From Marinirhabdus sp963793275 (lineage in GTDB: Bacteria; Bacteroidota; Bacteroidia; Flavobacteriales; Flavobacteriaceae): a stretch of 64,000 bases of DNA. Location: assembly GCA_963793275.1 (NCBI GenBank), contig CAWBZL010000001.1, positions 248,001-312,000 of the forward strand, in the 5' to 3' direction. Below the pieces are notes generated by a model. That model was not told where the DNA came from and made no database searches. It saw only the letters and a program-made list of their open reading frames with translations. Position numbers and translations under genes: made by a program. Below are positions 55,679-64,000 of the stretch, in pieces. Positions within the stretch are counted from its first letter, which is position 1; every line of letters begins with the position of its first letter.

Positions 55679-56824
55679 TTAGTTATTCTGAGTTACTCTA
55701 GATGAGTTACTAGTACCTGTTTGCATTACGTTACTTCTGTCGTTAGTACCTAATTGGTCAACTCTAGAGTTGTTCAAGATACCACCTTCCTGTAATACAG
55801 TAGATCTGTTGTTATTTCCACTCTGGTTCACACGAGAAGTGTTACGGTCAGAAGTTTGTGTTACTAAAGATCTGTTACCATTTCCTGAAGACATTACTCT
55901 AGAAATGTTTCTGTCACCACTCTGCATTACTGTAGAACGGTTTGCGTTACCAGATTGGTTTACATCAGAGTCGTTAAGATCTCCAGTTTGAGTTGCAGTA
56001 GATCTGTTATTGTTTCCAGAAGTTGCTACTCTAGAATCATTATCATCTCCACTTTGCATAACTGTAGATTCGTTATCGTCTCCAGACTGGTCTACACGAG
56101 AGTCGTTACGATCACCAGACTGATTTTCGTTAGAACGGTTATCATCTCCACTTTGGTTAGCTACAGCAAGGTTTCTGTCTACAATACTAGCAGAACCTAA
56201 ACCACCTTGAGTTTGATCTGAACGGTTTCCGTTACCAGATTGAGTAATACGCGCATCGTTACGAGTACCATACTGCTTTTGGTCACCTCTGTTACCATTT
56301 CCAGACTGGTCGATTCTAGCATCATTTCCAGGGCTGTTGTTTGGTGGTCCGGCAACTTGCAATTGGCGAGCTACGTTATTATTCCCAGACTGATCTGTCC
56401 AAGCATCGTTATTATCCCATCTCTGGTCTGTAACTGAATTGTTATTGTTTCCAGACTGTCTTGTACGTGCATAGTTACGCTCAGCGTTACCATTGTTTCC
56501 CTGAAGAATAGTAGCAGAGTTATCGTCTACATCTCCGTTACCAGTAGCTTTGTTTTGTCTAACGATAGCTTCGTTATCATCACCATCTTGAACTACATTA
56601 GAAGTGTTATCATCACCCTCCTGCATTACGTTAGCATCATTTCTTAAACCACTGTTAGGACCAACAGCTCCCATTTGAGTGATTGTAGATGCATTGTCAC
56701 CTTGTTGATCAACAACTGCGTTGTTTAATGTACCGTCCTGATCTACGACACTTGTGTTGTCAGTTTGTGCGAATACTACAGCTCCTGCTAATAGGAATGC
56801 TGCGCTTAAAATTACTTTTTTCAT
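55679..56824 (-). CDS. csgA: Major curlin subunit, CsgA-like
   Basis: 381 residues. Signal peptide ending AVVFAQ, then about 30 short Q-S-G-D-x-N-x-S-type segments, forming a long beta-solenoid; the pattern alternates strand and turn every 11 residues. It is much longer than E. coli CsgA (about 150). The N-terminal third is less regular (TQMGAVGPNSGL and similar). First gene of the curli operon, with almost 1 kb of upstream DNA. Confidence 0.9.
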   Translation of the reverse strand: MKKVILSAAFLLAGAVVFAQTDNTSVVDQDGTLNNAVVDQQGDNASTITQMGAVGPNSGLRNDANVMQEGDDNTSNVVQDGDDNEAIVRQNKATGNGDVDDNSATILQGNNGNAERNYARTRQSGNNNNSVTDQRWDNNDAWTDQSGNNNVARQLQVAGPPNNSPGNDARIDQSGNGNRGDQKQYGTRNDARITQSGNGNRSDQTQGGLGSASIVDRNLAVANQSGDDNRSNENQSGDRNDSRVDQSGDDNESTVMQSGDDNDSRVATSGNNNRSTATQTGDLNDSDVNQSGNANRSTVMQSGDRNISRVMSSGNGNRSLVTQTSDRNTSRVNQSGNNNRSTVLQEGGILNNSRVDQLGTNDRSNVMQTGTSNSSRVTQNN

Positions 56825-57275
56825 ACTAATTAAAATTTAAAGTTAATAAAGGTTAAAATTATACTTATTTGATAATCAAATGTTTAAGTTTGATTTTTAT
56901 CCATAACTATTCCACTTCGAACAAAGTTCAAATTTTTTGAATTTTACTGAAAGGGGATTTTATGGGTTCATCAAATTTTGGTTTGTAACATAAAATTTGA
57001 TGTTTCAGAAATAAAAAAATTGAGGAATATTTTTCTCGTTTCTTATGGTTCAAATATCACACATTTATTCAGATAAACAATAATAGTGATTTGCGAGATT
57101 CGCTATAAAAACAGTTTTGTAGGAAAAAGACTGTTAATAAATTGTTTAGGTTTGGTTTCAAGTAAATTAAAATCGGCAAAACGCAATTTTTGTTAACATA
57201 AATCAATATGTTAAAATTTTGTTAAAGTCTAAAACAACTATTTCTATTCGTTCAAACGCATTATTAAACGACTAA

Positions 57276-57299
57276 ATACTACGTGTTTACGCGTAGTAT
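57276..57299. promoter_or_regulatory. 24-bp inverted repeat in the curli upstream region
   Basis: ATACTACG ... CGTAGTAT arms of 8 bp with an 8-base centre (TGTTTACG). Looks like an operator; possibly for curli or for a distant regulator. No regulator gene is adjacent. Confidence 0.5.
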
Positions 57300-57766
57300 G
57301 TCTCTTGTGAGTAAAATTTATACACAACTTAAAGAAATTTTGTTAGAATTTACATTCTAAATTTTTTGATTCTTCACCTATAAAATCTTCTATTCCAAAA
57401 ATAAATATTGTAGCGCATCTAAAACTGCGCTCTCTTATTGTAAAATTCTTACTTAATTAAAGATTTGATAATACAATGCGGAAATAAAAAAAATTAGATT
57501 TGATAAGGATTTTGCATTAGTAAGAGTACTTGTTTTCACAAAAACCCGAAATATGGAAACAAGTGTATTCCTTATCGTGATATCTTAACCCTTGATATGT
57601 TACTAAAAACCAATTTGTATAAATAGCATTACATACCGCTAACACCCTACAAAAGATGAAAGCACTAAATAAAGTACTATAAGAAAGGTAGCTATCTTCA
57701 TTACAGAAATAGCAGTAATAGCTTAGCGTTGTAAAAAATGAAAACTTGAGAAAGTTTATGTAAAAA

Positions 57767-57793
57767 AAATGCCTCCTAATTTAGGAAGCATTT
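57767..57793 (-). terminator. Terminator of the glutamine synthetase gene
   Basis: 13-bp stem with one mismatch (AAATGCCTCCTAA / TTAGGAAGCATTT on the plus strand), with eight T following on the minus strand. Confidence 0.85.
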
Positions 57794-57817
57794 CTATATA
57801 TATAGGTATAAAGTAAT

Positions 57818-59044
57818 TTACCTTGTAAACAGCAATTCACGATATTTAGTTAATGGCCAGATTTCGTCGTCTACCAATAACTCCAATTTATCACAGTGAT
57901 AGCGAATCTCATCAAAATAAGGTTTTACCTTATCACAGTAAGCAAAAGCTCTCTTTTCAGCATTCTCAATGCCATTTGCCTTTTTACGCTCATTGATCAT
58001 ATCTGTAATACCTTTATTAATGGTTTCAATATGTTCGCTAATGGATTCAATAAGATTCATTTGTTCTTTGGCGTACTTTTTAAAGGTATTTCCATAAATG
58101 TCTTTAAGACCTTGTACATTTTCAATTAAAATGTTTTGGTATCTTATAGAAGTTGGGATCACATGATTACGGGCAATATCTCCCAACACACGTCCTTCGA
58201 TCTGAATACGCATTGCATATTCTTCTACTTCAATCTCGTGGCGGGCCTCAATTTCTACCTTGCTCATTATACCAAGACCTTCGTATAGCTCGATAGTACT
58301 CTTGAACACCTGCGCTTTTAACGCTTCTGGTGTAGTTTTGTTATTACTTAACTTACGTTTCTTTGCTTCTTTTTCCCAGGCTTCTCCGTACCCATCACCT
58401 TCAAAACGAATACGCTTAGAGTCTTTAATGTATCCTTTTAAGATGTTAAAGATAGCATCATCCTTCTTCATCTTCTTGTCCTTGATCAAGGCATCCACTT
58501 CAGTCTTAAAGTCTATTAACTGCTTGGCAACAATAGCATTTAAAACAGTCATAGGCTTCGCACAGTTTGCGGTAGATCCTACAGCTCTAAATTCAAATTT
58601 ATTTCCTGTAAAAGCGAATGGTGATGTACGGTTACGGTCTGTATTGTCCAGTAAAATTTCAGGAATTTTTCCAACTACGTTCAGTTTAAGATCTGTTTTA
58701 TCTTCCGGAGATAGTTTACCATTTTTCACTTTTTCAAGCTCATCCAGTACCGATGTTAGCTGAGAACCAATAAAAACTGAAATAATCGCCGGTGGTGCTT
58801 CGTTTGCGCCAAGTCTATGATCGTTACTTGCACTTGCGATAGAAGCTCTTAATAATTCCTCATAATCATTTACCGCTTTAATGGTGTTGATAAAGAAGGT
58901 TAAAAACTGAAGATTTTTCATAGGAGTACTCCCAGGACCTAATAAATTAACACCCGTATTGGTTGCTAATGACCAGTTATTATGTTTTCCGCTTCCATTT
59001 ACACCTGCAAAGGGCTTTTCGTGAAAAAGCACTTTAAACTTCAT
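57818..59044 (-). CDS. glnN: Glutamine synthetase type III, C-terminal part
   Basis: 408 residues. VLFHEKPFAGVNGSGKHNNWSLATNTG, GNEAPP-like LGANEAPPAIISVFIG and RNRTSPFAF are GSIII motifs. It continues the gene at 59034-60005 but in another frame: the first part ends R-H-E-V-stop and this part begins ATG-AAG-TTT. Dropping one G at 59042 joins R-H-K-F-K-V-L-F-H-E-K. Full length 728 residues, as expected for GSIII. Confidence 0.9.
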   Translation of the reverse strand: MKFKVLFHEKPFAGVNGSGKHNNWSLATNTGVNLLGPGSTPMKNLQFLTFFINTIKAVNDYEELLRASIASASNDHRLGANEAPPAIISVFIGSQLTSVLDELEKVKNGKLSPEDKTDLKLNVVGKIPEILLDNTDRNRTSPFAFTGNKFEFRAVGSTANCAKPMTVLNAIVAKQLIDFKTEVDALIKDKKMKKDDAIFNILKGYIKDSKRIRFEGDGYGEAWEKEAKKRKLSNNKTTPEALKAQVFKSTIELYEGLGIMSKVEIEARHEIEVEEYAMRIQIEGRVLGDIARNHVIPTSIRYQNILIENVQGLKDIYGNTFKKYAKEQMNLIESISEHIETINKGITDMINERKKANGIENAEKRAFAYCDKVKPYFDEIRYHCDKLELLVDDEIWPLTKYRELLFTR

Positions 59045-60005
59045 GACGGTCGGCCACTTTTGCCATCACATCCATTAATAAGGAGTTGTGGTCTACAGCA
59101 AGGTTGGTTTCTTCAAAAATAGGTGCTAACTCAAATTGGTTAGGTGCTACCTCGTTGTGGCGTGTTTTTACCGGGATACCCAATAACATACATTCATTTT
59201 CCAGATCGCGCATATAGTCCAGCACACGTCTGGTGATAGAGCCAAAATAATGATCGTCCAACTGCTGTCCTTTTGCCGAGGCGTGCCCCAATAAAGTTCT
59301 ACCCGCCAGATTAATATCCGGACGGGAAATTGCCAGTGCTTTATCTATTAGGAAATATTCCTGCTCCCATCCTAAGGTTGGGTTTACTTTGGTTACATTC
59401 TTATCGAAATACTTTGCCACCCCTGTAGCTGCCTGATCAATAGATTGCAGAGCTCTAAGTAATGGCGTCTTATTATCCAAGGCTTCACCGGTATAGGCTA
59501 CAAATACTGTTGGAATACACAACGTTGTTCCATAAATAAAGGCTGGAGATGTAGGATCCCAGGCAGTATATCCACGTGCTTCAAATGTATTTCTAATACC
59601 ACCATTAGGAAAACTGGAAGCATCCGGCTCTTGCTGCACTAATTGTCCGCCACCAAATTTTTCGATCGCACCACCATCGTCGGTAGTTTCAAAAAAGGCA
59701 TCGTGCTTCTCTGCAGTAGTACCCGTTAATGGCTGAAACCAGTGTGTATAATGTGTTGCGCCTTTGCTAATGGCCCACTCTTTCATTCCTGTAGAAATGT
59801 GATCTGCAACGCTACGGTCAATCTTACTACCGTTTACTACGGCATCTTGGACGCTTTTAAAAGAGTCTTTGGTTAAATACTGACGCATAGCTGCGTCATT
59901 AAAAACGTTTTTACCAAATACAGCCGAACGACGTTCTGCTTCTTTAACATCTATTACGGGACGGTTAAACGTCTCTTTAATGGCGTGAAATCTTAATGTG
60001 GACAT
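59034..60005 (-). CDS. glnN: Glutamine synthetase type III, N-terminal part
   Basis: 323 residues: TLRFHAIKETFNRP, FQPLTGTTAEKHDAFF, PNGGIRNTFEARGYTAWD, LGWEQEYFLID and EVAPNQFELAPIFEETN. The GSIII family is hexameric/dodecameric and makes glutamine from glutamate and ammonia. Truncated by the indel at about 59042. A TATTTTTG -7 box at 60045-60052 precedes it. Confidence 0.92.
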   Translation of the reverse strand: MSTLRFHAIKETFNRPVIDVKEAERRSAVFGKNVFNDAAMRQYLTKDSFKSVQDAVVNGSKIDRSVADHISTGMKEWAISKGATHYTHWFQPLTGTTAEKHDAFFETTDDGGAIEKFGGGQLVQQEPDASSFPNGGIRNTFEARGYTAWDPTSPAFIYGTTLCIPTVFVAYTGEALDNKTPLLRALQSIDQAATGVAKYFDKNVTKVNPTLGWEQEYFLIDKALAISRPDINLAGRTLLGHASAKGQQLDDHYFGSITRRVLDYMRDLENECMLLGIPVKTRHNEVAPNQFELAPIFEETNLAVDHNSLLMDVMAKVADRHEV

Positions 60006-60044
60006 ACTACTATTTTTTAAGTGGTTTTAAATTTAAAAACAATG

Positions 60045-60128
60045 CAAAAATAGTTTTTTACTTAATACACCCCCTATTTTTTAGTGTTAAGTTATTAATA
60101 AAATGCATTTTTCACGCACACACCCCCT
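60045..60128 (-). promoter_or_regulatory. glnN promoter region with two direct AGGGGGTGT elements
   Basis: Minus-strand TATTTTTG at 60045-60052. Upstream stand two copies of AGGGGGTGT (plus-strand ACACCCCCT at 60067-60075 and 60120-60128), both followed on the plus strand by a T-rich stretch. They are 53 bases apart, close to five helical turns, so both face the same side. Suggests a dimeric or looping regulator. Confidence 0.6.
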
Positions 60129-60309
60129 GTTTTTCTTTTAAAAACAAAAATATAAGCTCTAAACTTTAACTTGAAGGTTAAATCAGAAGATAGAACTTAC
60201 GCCACTTCGCTGTAAGATGAGGAGGAATAACTGAAATAAAAACCGAACCTAAGAGGTCTTACCAATAAAATTTGGGTTTCAGACGTTTAAAAGTTGAAGT
60301 TTCTAATAC

Positions 60310-61266
60310 TTAATTCCCCAAGAAAGCAAGGCTAATAAAAGCACAATACGCAATTACAATTACAAGTCCTTTGAGACGACCTATTTCAAATTTCTTTGGA
60401 AGAAATGCCAATGGGATCAAGACCGCTGCAAAGCCCAGCATCCACCAAATGTCGTTGGTAAGTACTTCCTGACTCTTCACCGCAATGGGTTGAATTACAG
60501 CCGTAATACCTAACACCGAAGCGATGTTAAAAATGTTAGACCCTATTAAATTTCCAAGTGAAAGTGCTTTCTCTTTTTTTAGCGCTGCGATAACCGAGGC
60601 TGCCAATTCCGGAACACTGGTTCCCACGGCAATCATAGTTACCGCAATAACACGTTCACTTATACCCATTGCAGTTGCCAATTCTACGGCACCTTTTACC
60701 AAAAATTCACTCCCAGCGTACAACGCTACACCACCAATAAGCAACCAGATTATAATTTTAAAATTAGTGGCTTTAGAAAGTCCGTCATCAATTCCATCAT
60801 CTACAGGATGCGTCTTCGCTTTGTTTCGGGCGCGATGAATTAAAAGGTATAAATACACTGCCAGTAATGCCAATAAGCCTACACCTTCCCACAGGTCGAT
60901 CTGGTTACCGCTTTTCAGCAAAAAATAGAGCACTACCGAAAACAGCATCATCACCGGCCAGTTAAACTTATAAAAATCTCTATCTATAGCCAACGGCGCA
61001 ATAATAGCCGTTACACCCAACACCAAACCAATATTGGCAATGTTGGAGCCAATCACATTTCCTAAAGAGATATCACTAAAACCATCCATCGCTGCCTGAA
61101 TACTCACCAATAATTCCGGAGCCGATGTAGCAAAAGAAACCACGGTTAAACCAATGACCATTTTGGAAAGTTTCAGCTTAAAAGATAAGCCTACCGCTGC
61201 ACGAACCAAAAACTCACCCCCTACTACCAGCAACACCAATCCTAAAAAAATAAACAGAACACTCAT
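60310..61266 (-). CDS. Calcium/sodium antiporter (CaCA family, YrbG-like)
   Basis: 318 residues, ten helices in two homologous halves. The alpha-repeats are LGNVIGSNIANIGLVLG and LGNLIGSNIFNIASVLG, with SFATSAPELLVS and AVGTSVPELAAS, carrying the ion-binding Glu residues. Exchanges Ca2+ for Na+ or H+ at the inner membrane. About 300 non-coding bases separate it from the GSIII gene. Confidence 0.93.
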   Translation of the reverse strand: MSVLFIFLGLVLLVVGGEFLVRAAVGLSFKLKLSKMVIGLTVVSFATSAPELLVSIQAAMDGFSDISLGNVIGSNIANIGLVLGVTAIIAPLAIDRDFYKFNWPVMMLFSVVLYFLLKSGNQIDLWEGVGLLALLAVYLYLLIHRARNKAKTHPVDDGIDDGLSKATNFKIIIWLLIGGVALYAGSEFLVKGAVELATAMGISERVIAVTMIAVGTSVPELAASVIAALKKEKALSLGNLIGSNIFNIASVLGITAVIQPIAVKSQEVLTNDIWWMLGFAAVLIPLAFLPKKFEIGRLKGLVIVIAYCAFISLAFLGN

Positions 61267-61365
61267 ATCTATATATTAAGGTAGCGAAGATACTTAAATG
61301 ATTGTCGATTTCAGAATGGAGCTTTTACATTTTTGAACGTGTTAACAATAATCAACTAAAAATTA

Positions 61366-61418
61366 AGTTATATAACTACAAAAATAGTTGTGTAACTAAA
61401 AGAATCGTTATACATTTG
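61366..61418 (+). promoter_or_regulatory. Tandem AGTTRTRTAACT operators and promoter of the BlaI/M56 operon
   Basis: AGTTATATAACT (61366-61377) and AGTTGTGTAACT (61386-61397), 20 bases apart; the second overlaps the -33 TTG (61388-61390). The -7 TACATTTG is at 61411-61418, 20 bases after the -33. A repressor on these sites would block RNA polymerase; BlaI, encoded downstream, is the natural candidate. Confidence 0.7.
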
Positions 61419-61446
61419 TACATCATCAATCAATAACGTACTTAGT

Positions 61447-62070
61447 ATGAAATTATCCGCTTGTTTCTTATTGCTTTTTAATTCATTTATTTTGTTAGCG
61501 CAAATGCCAAAACCAGGTAACATTACCATGACGTCTGAATATCTTTCAGAAAATAAAGACATAAGCGATCTTATGTTTTTTGAAGGAGTTGAGTTTTATA
61601 AAATGAAATTCACCGGAGCCGATTTAAAAGGAAGCACCTTTAAGCTTACTGCCAAGGAAATTTGGAACGGAAAGGTTAAAAAAGAAACTGTAATCACCAA
61701 CTCTGCCACTATAGACGTCCCGGGATTAGAAAAACTGAAAGATTCTATTTTCAATTTTAAAGTAATATCAAAATTAACGAACGACAATAAGCTGAAAATG
61801 AGTTTTAAATTCCCTCGCTATGGAAGAACAATGGAATTTGATGCCATAAAAAGTGAAGATTACAGCCTTCGTAACATTGCCGAAACTTTTAATGAAGGCA
61901 TTGTAAAAGGAGAGCCGTTTTATTTAATGGCCTATATCCTACCCTACGAAAAAGACGGTGCAAAATACTGGTGTGCCGTTGAAAACAGTGGAAAAGATAT
62001 AGAAAACTGGGGGAAGAAATTTGATATAAAGCATTATCTCGTATTTGAAATGTGTTTCGACTGCGAATAA
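61447..62070 (+). CDS. Secreted protein of unknown function, 207 aa
   Basis: Signal peptide (KLSACFLLLFNSFILLAQ), then beta-strand-rich sequence with TGADLKGSTFKLTAKEIWNG and a C-terminal FEMCFDCE with two Cys. Probably periplasmic. First gene of the operon with BlaI and the M56 protein, right behind the tandem operators. Confidence 0.65.
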   Translation: MKLSACFLLLFNSFILLAQMPKPGNITMTSEYLSENKDISDLMFFEGVEFYKMKFTGADLKGSTFKLTAKEIWNGKVKKETVITNSATIDVPGLEKLKDSIFNFKVISKLTNDNKLKMSFKFPRYGRTMEFDAIKSEDYSLRNIAETFNEGIVKGEPFYLMAYILPYEKDGAKYWCAVENSGKDIENWGKKFDIKHYLVFEMCFDCE

Positions 62071-62141
62071 GGCATTCGGGATTTGCTGATAATAATAAAT
62101 AATAGCCAGCGTGAAGCAAAGGCACTAAAACAATAAAAATT

Positions 62142-62498
62142 TTGGAACAAATAACGAACAAAGAAGAGGAAGTAATGCAGACACTATGGAAGCTTGAAAA
62201 GGCTTTTGTGAAAGAAGTTGTAGCAGCTATGCCCGGCGAGAATCATTACAATACTGTTTCTACGATTATTAGAAATCTGGAAGAGAAAGGATATGTTTCG
62301 CACCAGGCTTTTGGGAAGACACACCAGTATTTTCCTTTGGTGAGTAAGGCAGACTACACTAAGAAGTTTATGAACCAGGCTACCAAGCGCTATTTTGACA
62401 ATAGCTATAAAAGTATGGTTTCTTTCTTTGCAAAGGAGGAAAAAATAAGCGCAGAAGAGCTTAGGGAAATTTTAAGTATCATAGAAAAAAAGAATTAA
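62142..62498 (+). CDS. BlaI/MecI-family repressor (TTG start)
   Basis: 118 residues. Winged helix with TNKEEEVMQTLWKLEKAFVKEVV and YNTVSTIIRNLEEKGYVSHQAFGK. The start is TTG at 62142; no ATG is available in frame nearby. Dimer repressor cleaved or released on a signal from the M56 protein encoded two bases later. Confidence 0.9.
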   Translation: MEQITNKEEEVMQTLWKLEKAFVKEVVAAMPGENHYNTVSTIIRNLEEKGYVSHQAFGKTHQYFPLVSKADYTKKFMNQATKRYFDNSYKSMVSFFAKEEKISAEELREILSIIEKKN

Positions 62499-62500
62499 AA

Positions 62501-64000
62501 ATGGAATTTATCACCTACATCGCTAAGTCTGCAGGAATCCTGACGCTATTCTACCTGATCTATGTGTTCGTGCTTCGAAAAGATACTTTTTTTACCGCTA
62601 ACAGAACTTTTTTATTGGTTGGCATTGCCTCGGCATTACTCCTGCCCTTTGTTACATTTACCACAATAACATTGGTAGAAGCTCCCGTTTTTTTGGCTTC
62701 GGAAGATTTTTCTGAACTAAGTCCGGTTCAAACTACTCAAATAGCCCCTGTAAAAGAAACCATAGACATTTGGCAACTTATAATTGTAGCTTATTTTATT
62801 GGACTTGGTAGTATGATAATTCGGTTTTTATTTCAATTGGCATCACTGTTCAAAGTACTTCGGAAACATCCTGCAACAAAAGTAAACGGATTTCGGTTTG
62901 TTGAAATTGCTGACACCATTGCTCCTTTTTCATTTTTCAGCTACATCGTTTTTAATCCTGAAACACACGAAAAACAGGAGCTTGAAATGATCTTGCAACA
63001 CGAAAAAGTACACGCAGCCCAGTGGCATAGCATAGATGTATTACTTGCCAATTGTGTTCGTGCCTTACAATGGATAAACCCAATTTCCTGGAGTTACAAA
63101 AAAAGTATTGAAGCAAACCTGGAATTTCTGGCAGACTATCAAACAGCTTCCAACGTATCTTCAAAAACCGAGTATCAACTTGCGCTGCTTAAGGCTTCAT
63201 CACCCTTACCAATTCCGGCGCTTACCAATAATTTTTATCATTCATTCATCAAAAAACGAATCATTATGTTAAACAAAAGCAATTCAAACAAGTACAATCA
63301 GTTAAAACTAATGCTCATTTTACCTGCGTTAGCCCTCTTCCTGTGGAGTTTTAATACCGAAACCGTTATTAAATACAACACACCTGCTACAGAAAATAAT
63401 CCGGAAGAAACCCACGCTGCAACAAAAACCTCAAAAACATGGAGTTTCAAAGCCGAAACTACCAATAGCGAGCTGGATGCCTTAGAAAATTATTTCGCTG
63501 AAAATTATCCTGAGAGTTTAGTGAAAATTTCAGACAGAAAACGGGATGCCAATGCAAATCTAATTAATTTCAGCTTCCAGACTAAATTTGACGGAAACGA
63601 TCGTTTTTACACGCGTTTTGACCGTAGTGCTGAAGCTGTATTTCAAACAGTTTATACTATTGAACCACGCGAAAAAGGTGTTCTATTAGTTTCAGAAACA
63701 GGAAAAGATGGGATGCAATTCAAGATCACAAAAGAGCAATTAGAAATGTTTTTAACTGAAGACAAAATGCTCGATCTGGACTCAAAAAGCGTAAAAGAAA
63801 AAGGAACTATAACACCTAAAGAGCCAATACTTGGTAAAAACCCCCTATACATTATTAACGGTAAGGAATTTCGCAAAACCCAATTACCGAACGATAAAAC
63901 GGTCGAGGTGGACGGTTTTGTAGAGGTTTTTAATAAAAAAGAAGGAAAGGAAAGGTACGGTGATAAAGGCAAAGATGGCGTTATGTTTTTTAATGGGGTG
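62501..64000 (+). CDS. BlaR1-like M56 metallopeptidase receptor (partial, runs off the window)
   Basis: Open from the ATG at 62501 to the right edge, 500 codons without stop. N-terminal membrane helices, zinc motif HEKVH near residue 167, a further helix (LKLMLILPALALFLWSF) near residue 275, then a long periplasmic part ending with a TonB-plug-like segment (PLYIINGKEF, FVEVFNKKEGKERYGD). Bacteroidota M56 proteins commonly have this plug-like tail. Senses an envelope signal and inactivates BlaI. Confidence 0.88.
   Translation, partial: MEFITYIAKSAGILTLFYLIYVFVLRKDTFFTANRTFLLVGIASALLLPFVTFTTITLVEAPVFLASEDFSELSPVQTTQIAPVKETIDIWQLIIVAYFIGLGSMIIRFLFQLASLFKVLRKHPATKVNGFRFVEIADTIAPFSFFSYIVFNPETHEKQELEMILQHEKVHAAQWHSIDVLLANCVRALQWINPISWSYKKSIEANLEFLADYQTASNVSSKTEYQLALLKASSPLPIPALTNNFYHSFIKKRIIMLNKSNSNKYNQLKLMLILPALALFLWSFNTETVIKYNTPATENNPEETHAATKTSKTWSFKAETTNSELDALENYFAENYPESLVKISDRKRDANANLINFSFQTKFDGNDRFYTRFDRSAEAVFQTVYTIEPREKGVLLVSETGKDGMQFKITKEQLEMFLTEDKMLDLDSKSVKEKGTITPKEPILGKNPLYIINGKEFRKTQLPNDKTVEVDGFVEVFNKKEGKERYGDKGKDGVMFFNGV

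Larger units (their letters stand above)
56825..57817. other. 993-bp AT-rich intergenic region upstream of the curli operon
   Basis: No gene is visible. It contains a palindrome ATTTGATAATCAAAT (56867-56881) close to the csgA start, a weak TAATTTTA -7 element on the minus strand (56854-56861), a long inverted repeat at 57276-57299 and the glnA terminator at its right end. Probably a complex control region. Confidence 0.6.

Noticed and set aside
59034..59044. True two-subunit glutamine synthetase III
   Set aside because: The break is inside the conserved R-H-x-F-K-V-L-F-H-E-K segment and one base repairs it; an indel is simpler.

Overview
The window looks like a chromosomal piece of a marine-type member of the family Flavobacteriaceae (Bacteroidota). 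The evidence is low-GC DNA, promoters of the Bacteroidota type (TTTG or TTG, then 17-23 bases, then TAnnTTTG) rather than -35/-10 boxes, little Shine-Dalgarno signal with several TTG starts, a protein with a type IX secretion C-terminal signal, a GSIII glutamine synthetase, a curli locus with repeat-rich curlins, and families typical of the group (DUF6268, DUF4920, DUF4197, Lacal_2735, M56/BlaI). I see no rRNA, tRNA, CRISPR array, insertion sequence or prophage.

Layout. 0-2 kb: MeaB GTPase and a sugar-nucleotide epimerase. 2.2-6.1 kb: a GT2 / LAB_N / ArnT-like / PAP2 set that looks like lipid A or polyprenyl-phosphate sugar modification. 6-11 kb: MATE pump, DUF1853 (frameshifted), DUF2071, M28 peptidase. 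11-14 kb: operon of DUF6268 outer-membrane protein, a sigma-54 type response regulator without a DNA-binding domain, and PPK2. 14-19.5 kb: MscS, NatAB-type ABC transporter, grpE-dnaJ. 19.5-24.8 kb: YceI, TIGR01777 epimerase, a tandem array built from the mnmD 3' end, mnmD, DUF4920, ilvE, MazG-like. 24.9-32.4 kb: a two-component island. 32.4-40.4 kb: M49 peptidase, SRPBCC/GyrI, crcB, DUF1684, a possible leader-peptide unit ahead of an MFS pump, DJ-1/PfpI lipoprotein, Lrp. 40.5-43.9 kb: fused isobutyryl-CoA mutase IcmF interrupted by one in-frame TAG. 44-50.9 kb: T9SS protein, DUF4197, pyrF, prfA, purM. 50.9-56.8 kb: curli locus. 57.8-60 kb: GSIII. 60.3-64 kb: Ca/Na antiporter and a BlaI/M56 operon running off the right edge.

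The most interesting part is 24.9-32.2 kb. A histidine kinase, a NarL/FixJ-type response regulator, a receiver-less LuxR-type protein, an outer-membrane barrel, a four-repeat secreted protein and an anchor-L-like lipoprotein lie together. Four promoters there carry the same palindrome, ATACCC-N6-GGGTAT, each exactly 22 bases before a TAnnTTTG or TAnnTTAG -7 element. The palindrome reads as two TACCCnn heptamers tail to tail with a 2-base gap, the 7-2-7 arrangement known for NarL-family regulators. This looks like a compact, self-contained, autoregulated surface regulon that I do not recognise from described systems.

Six genes are broken by apparent single-base indels (DUF1853, mnmD, the kinase, MFS, csgE, GSIII), three of them at homopolymers. 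Because GSIII is among them, uncorrected sequencing error is the simplest explanation, although slippage-based phase variation cannot be excluded for the A10 tract in the curli gene.
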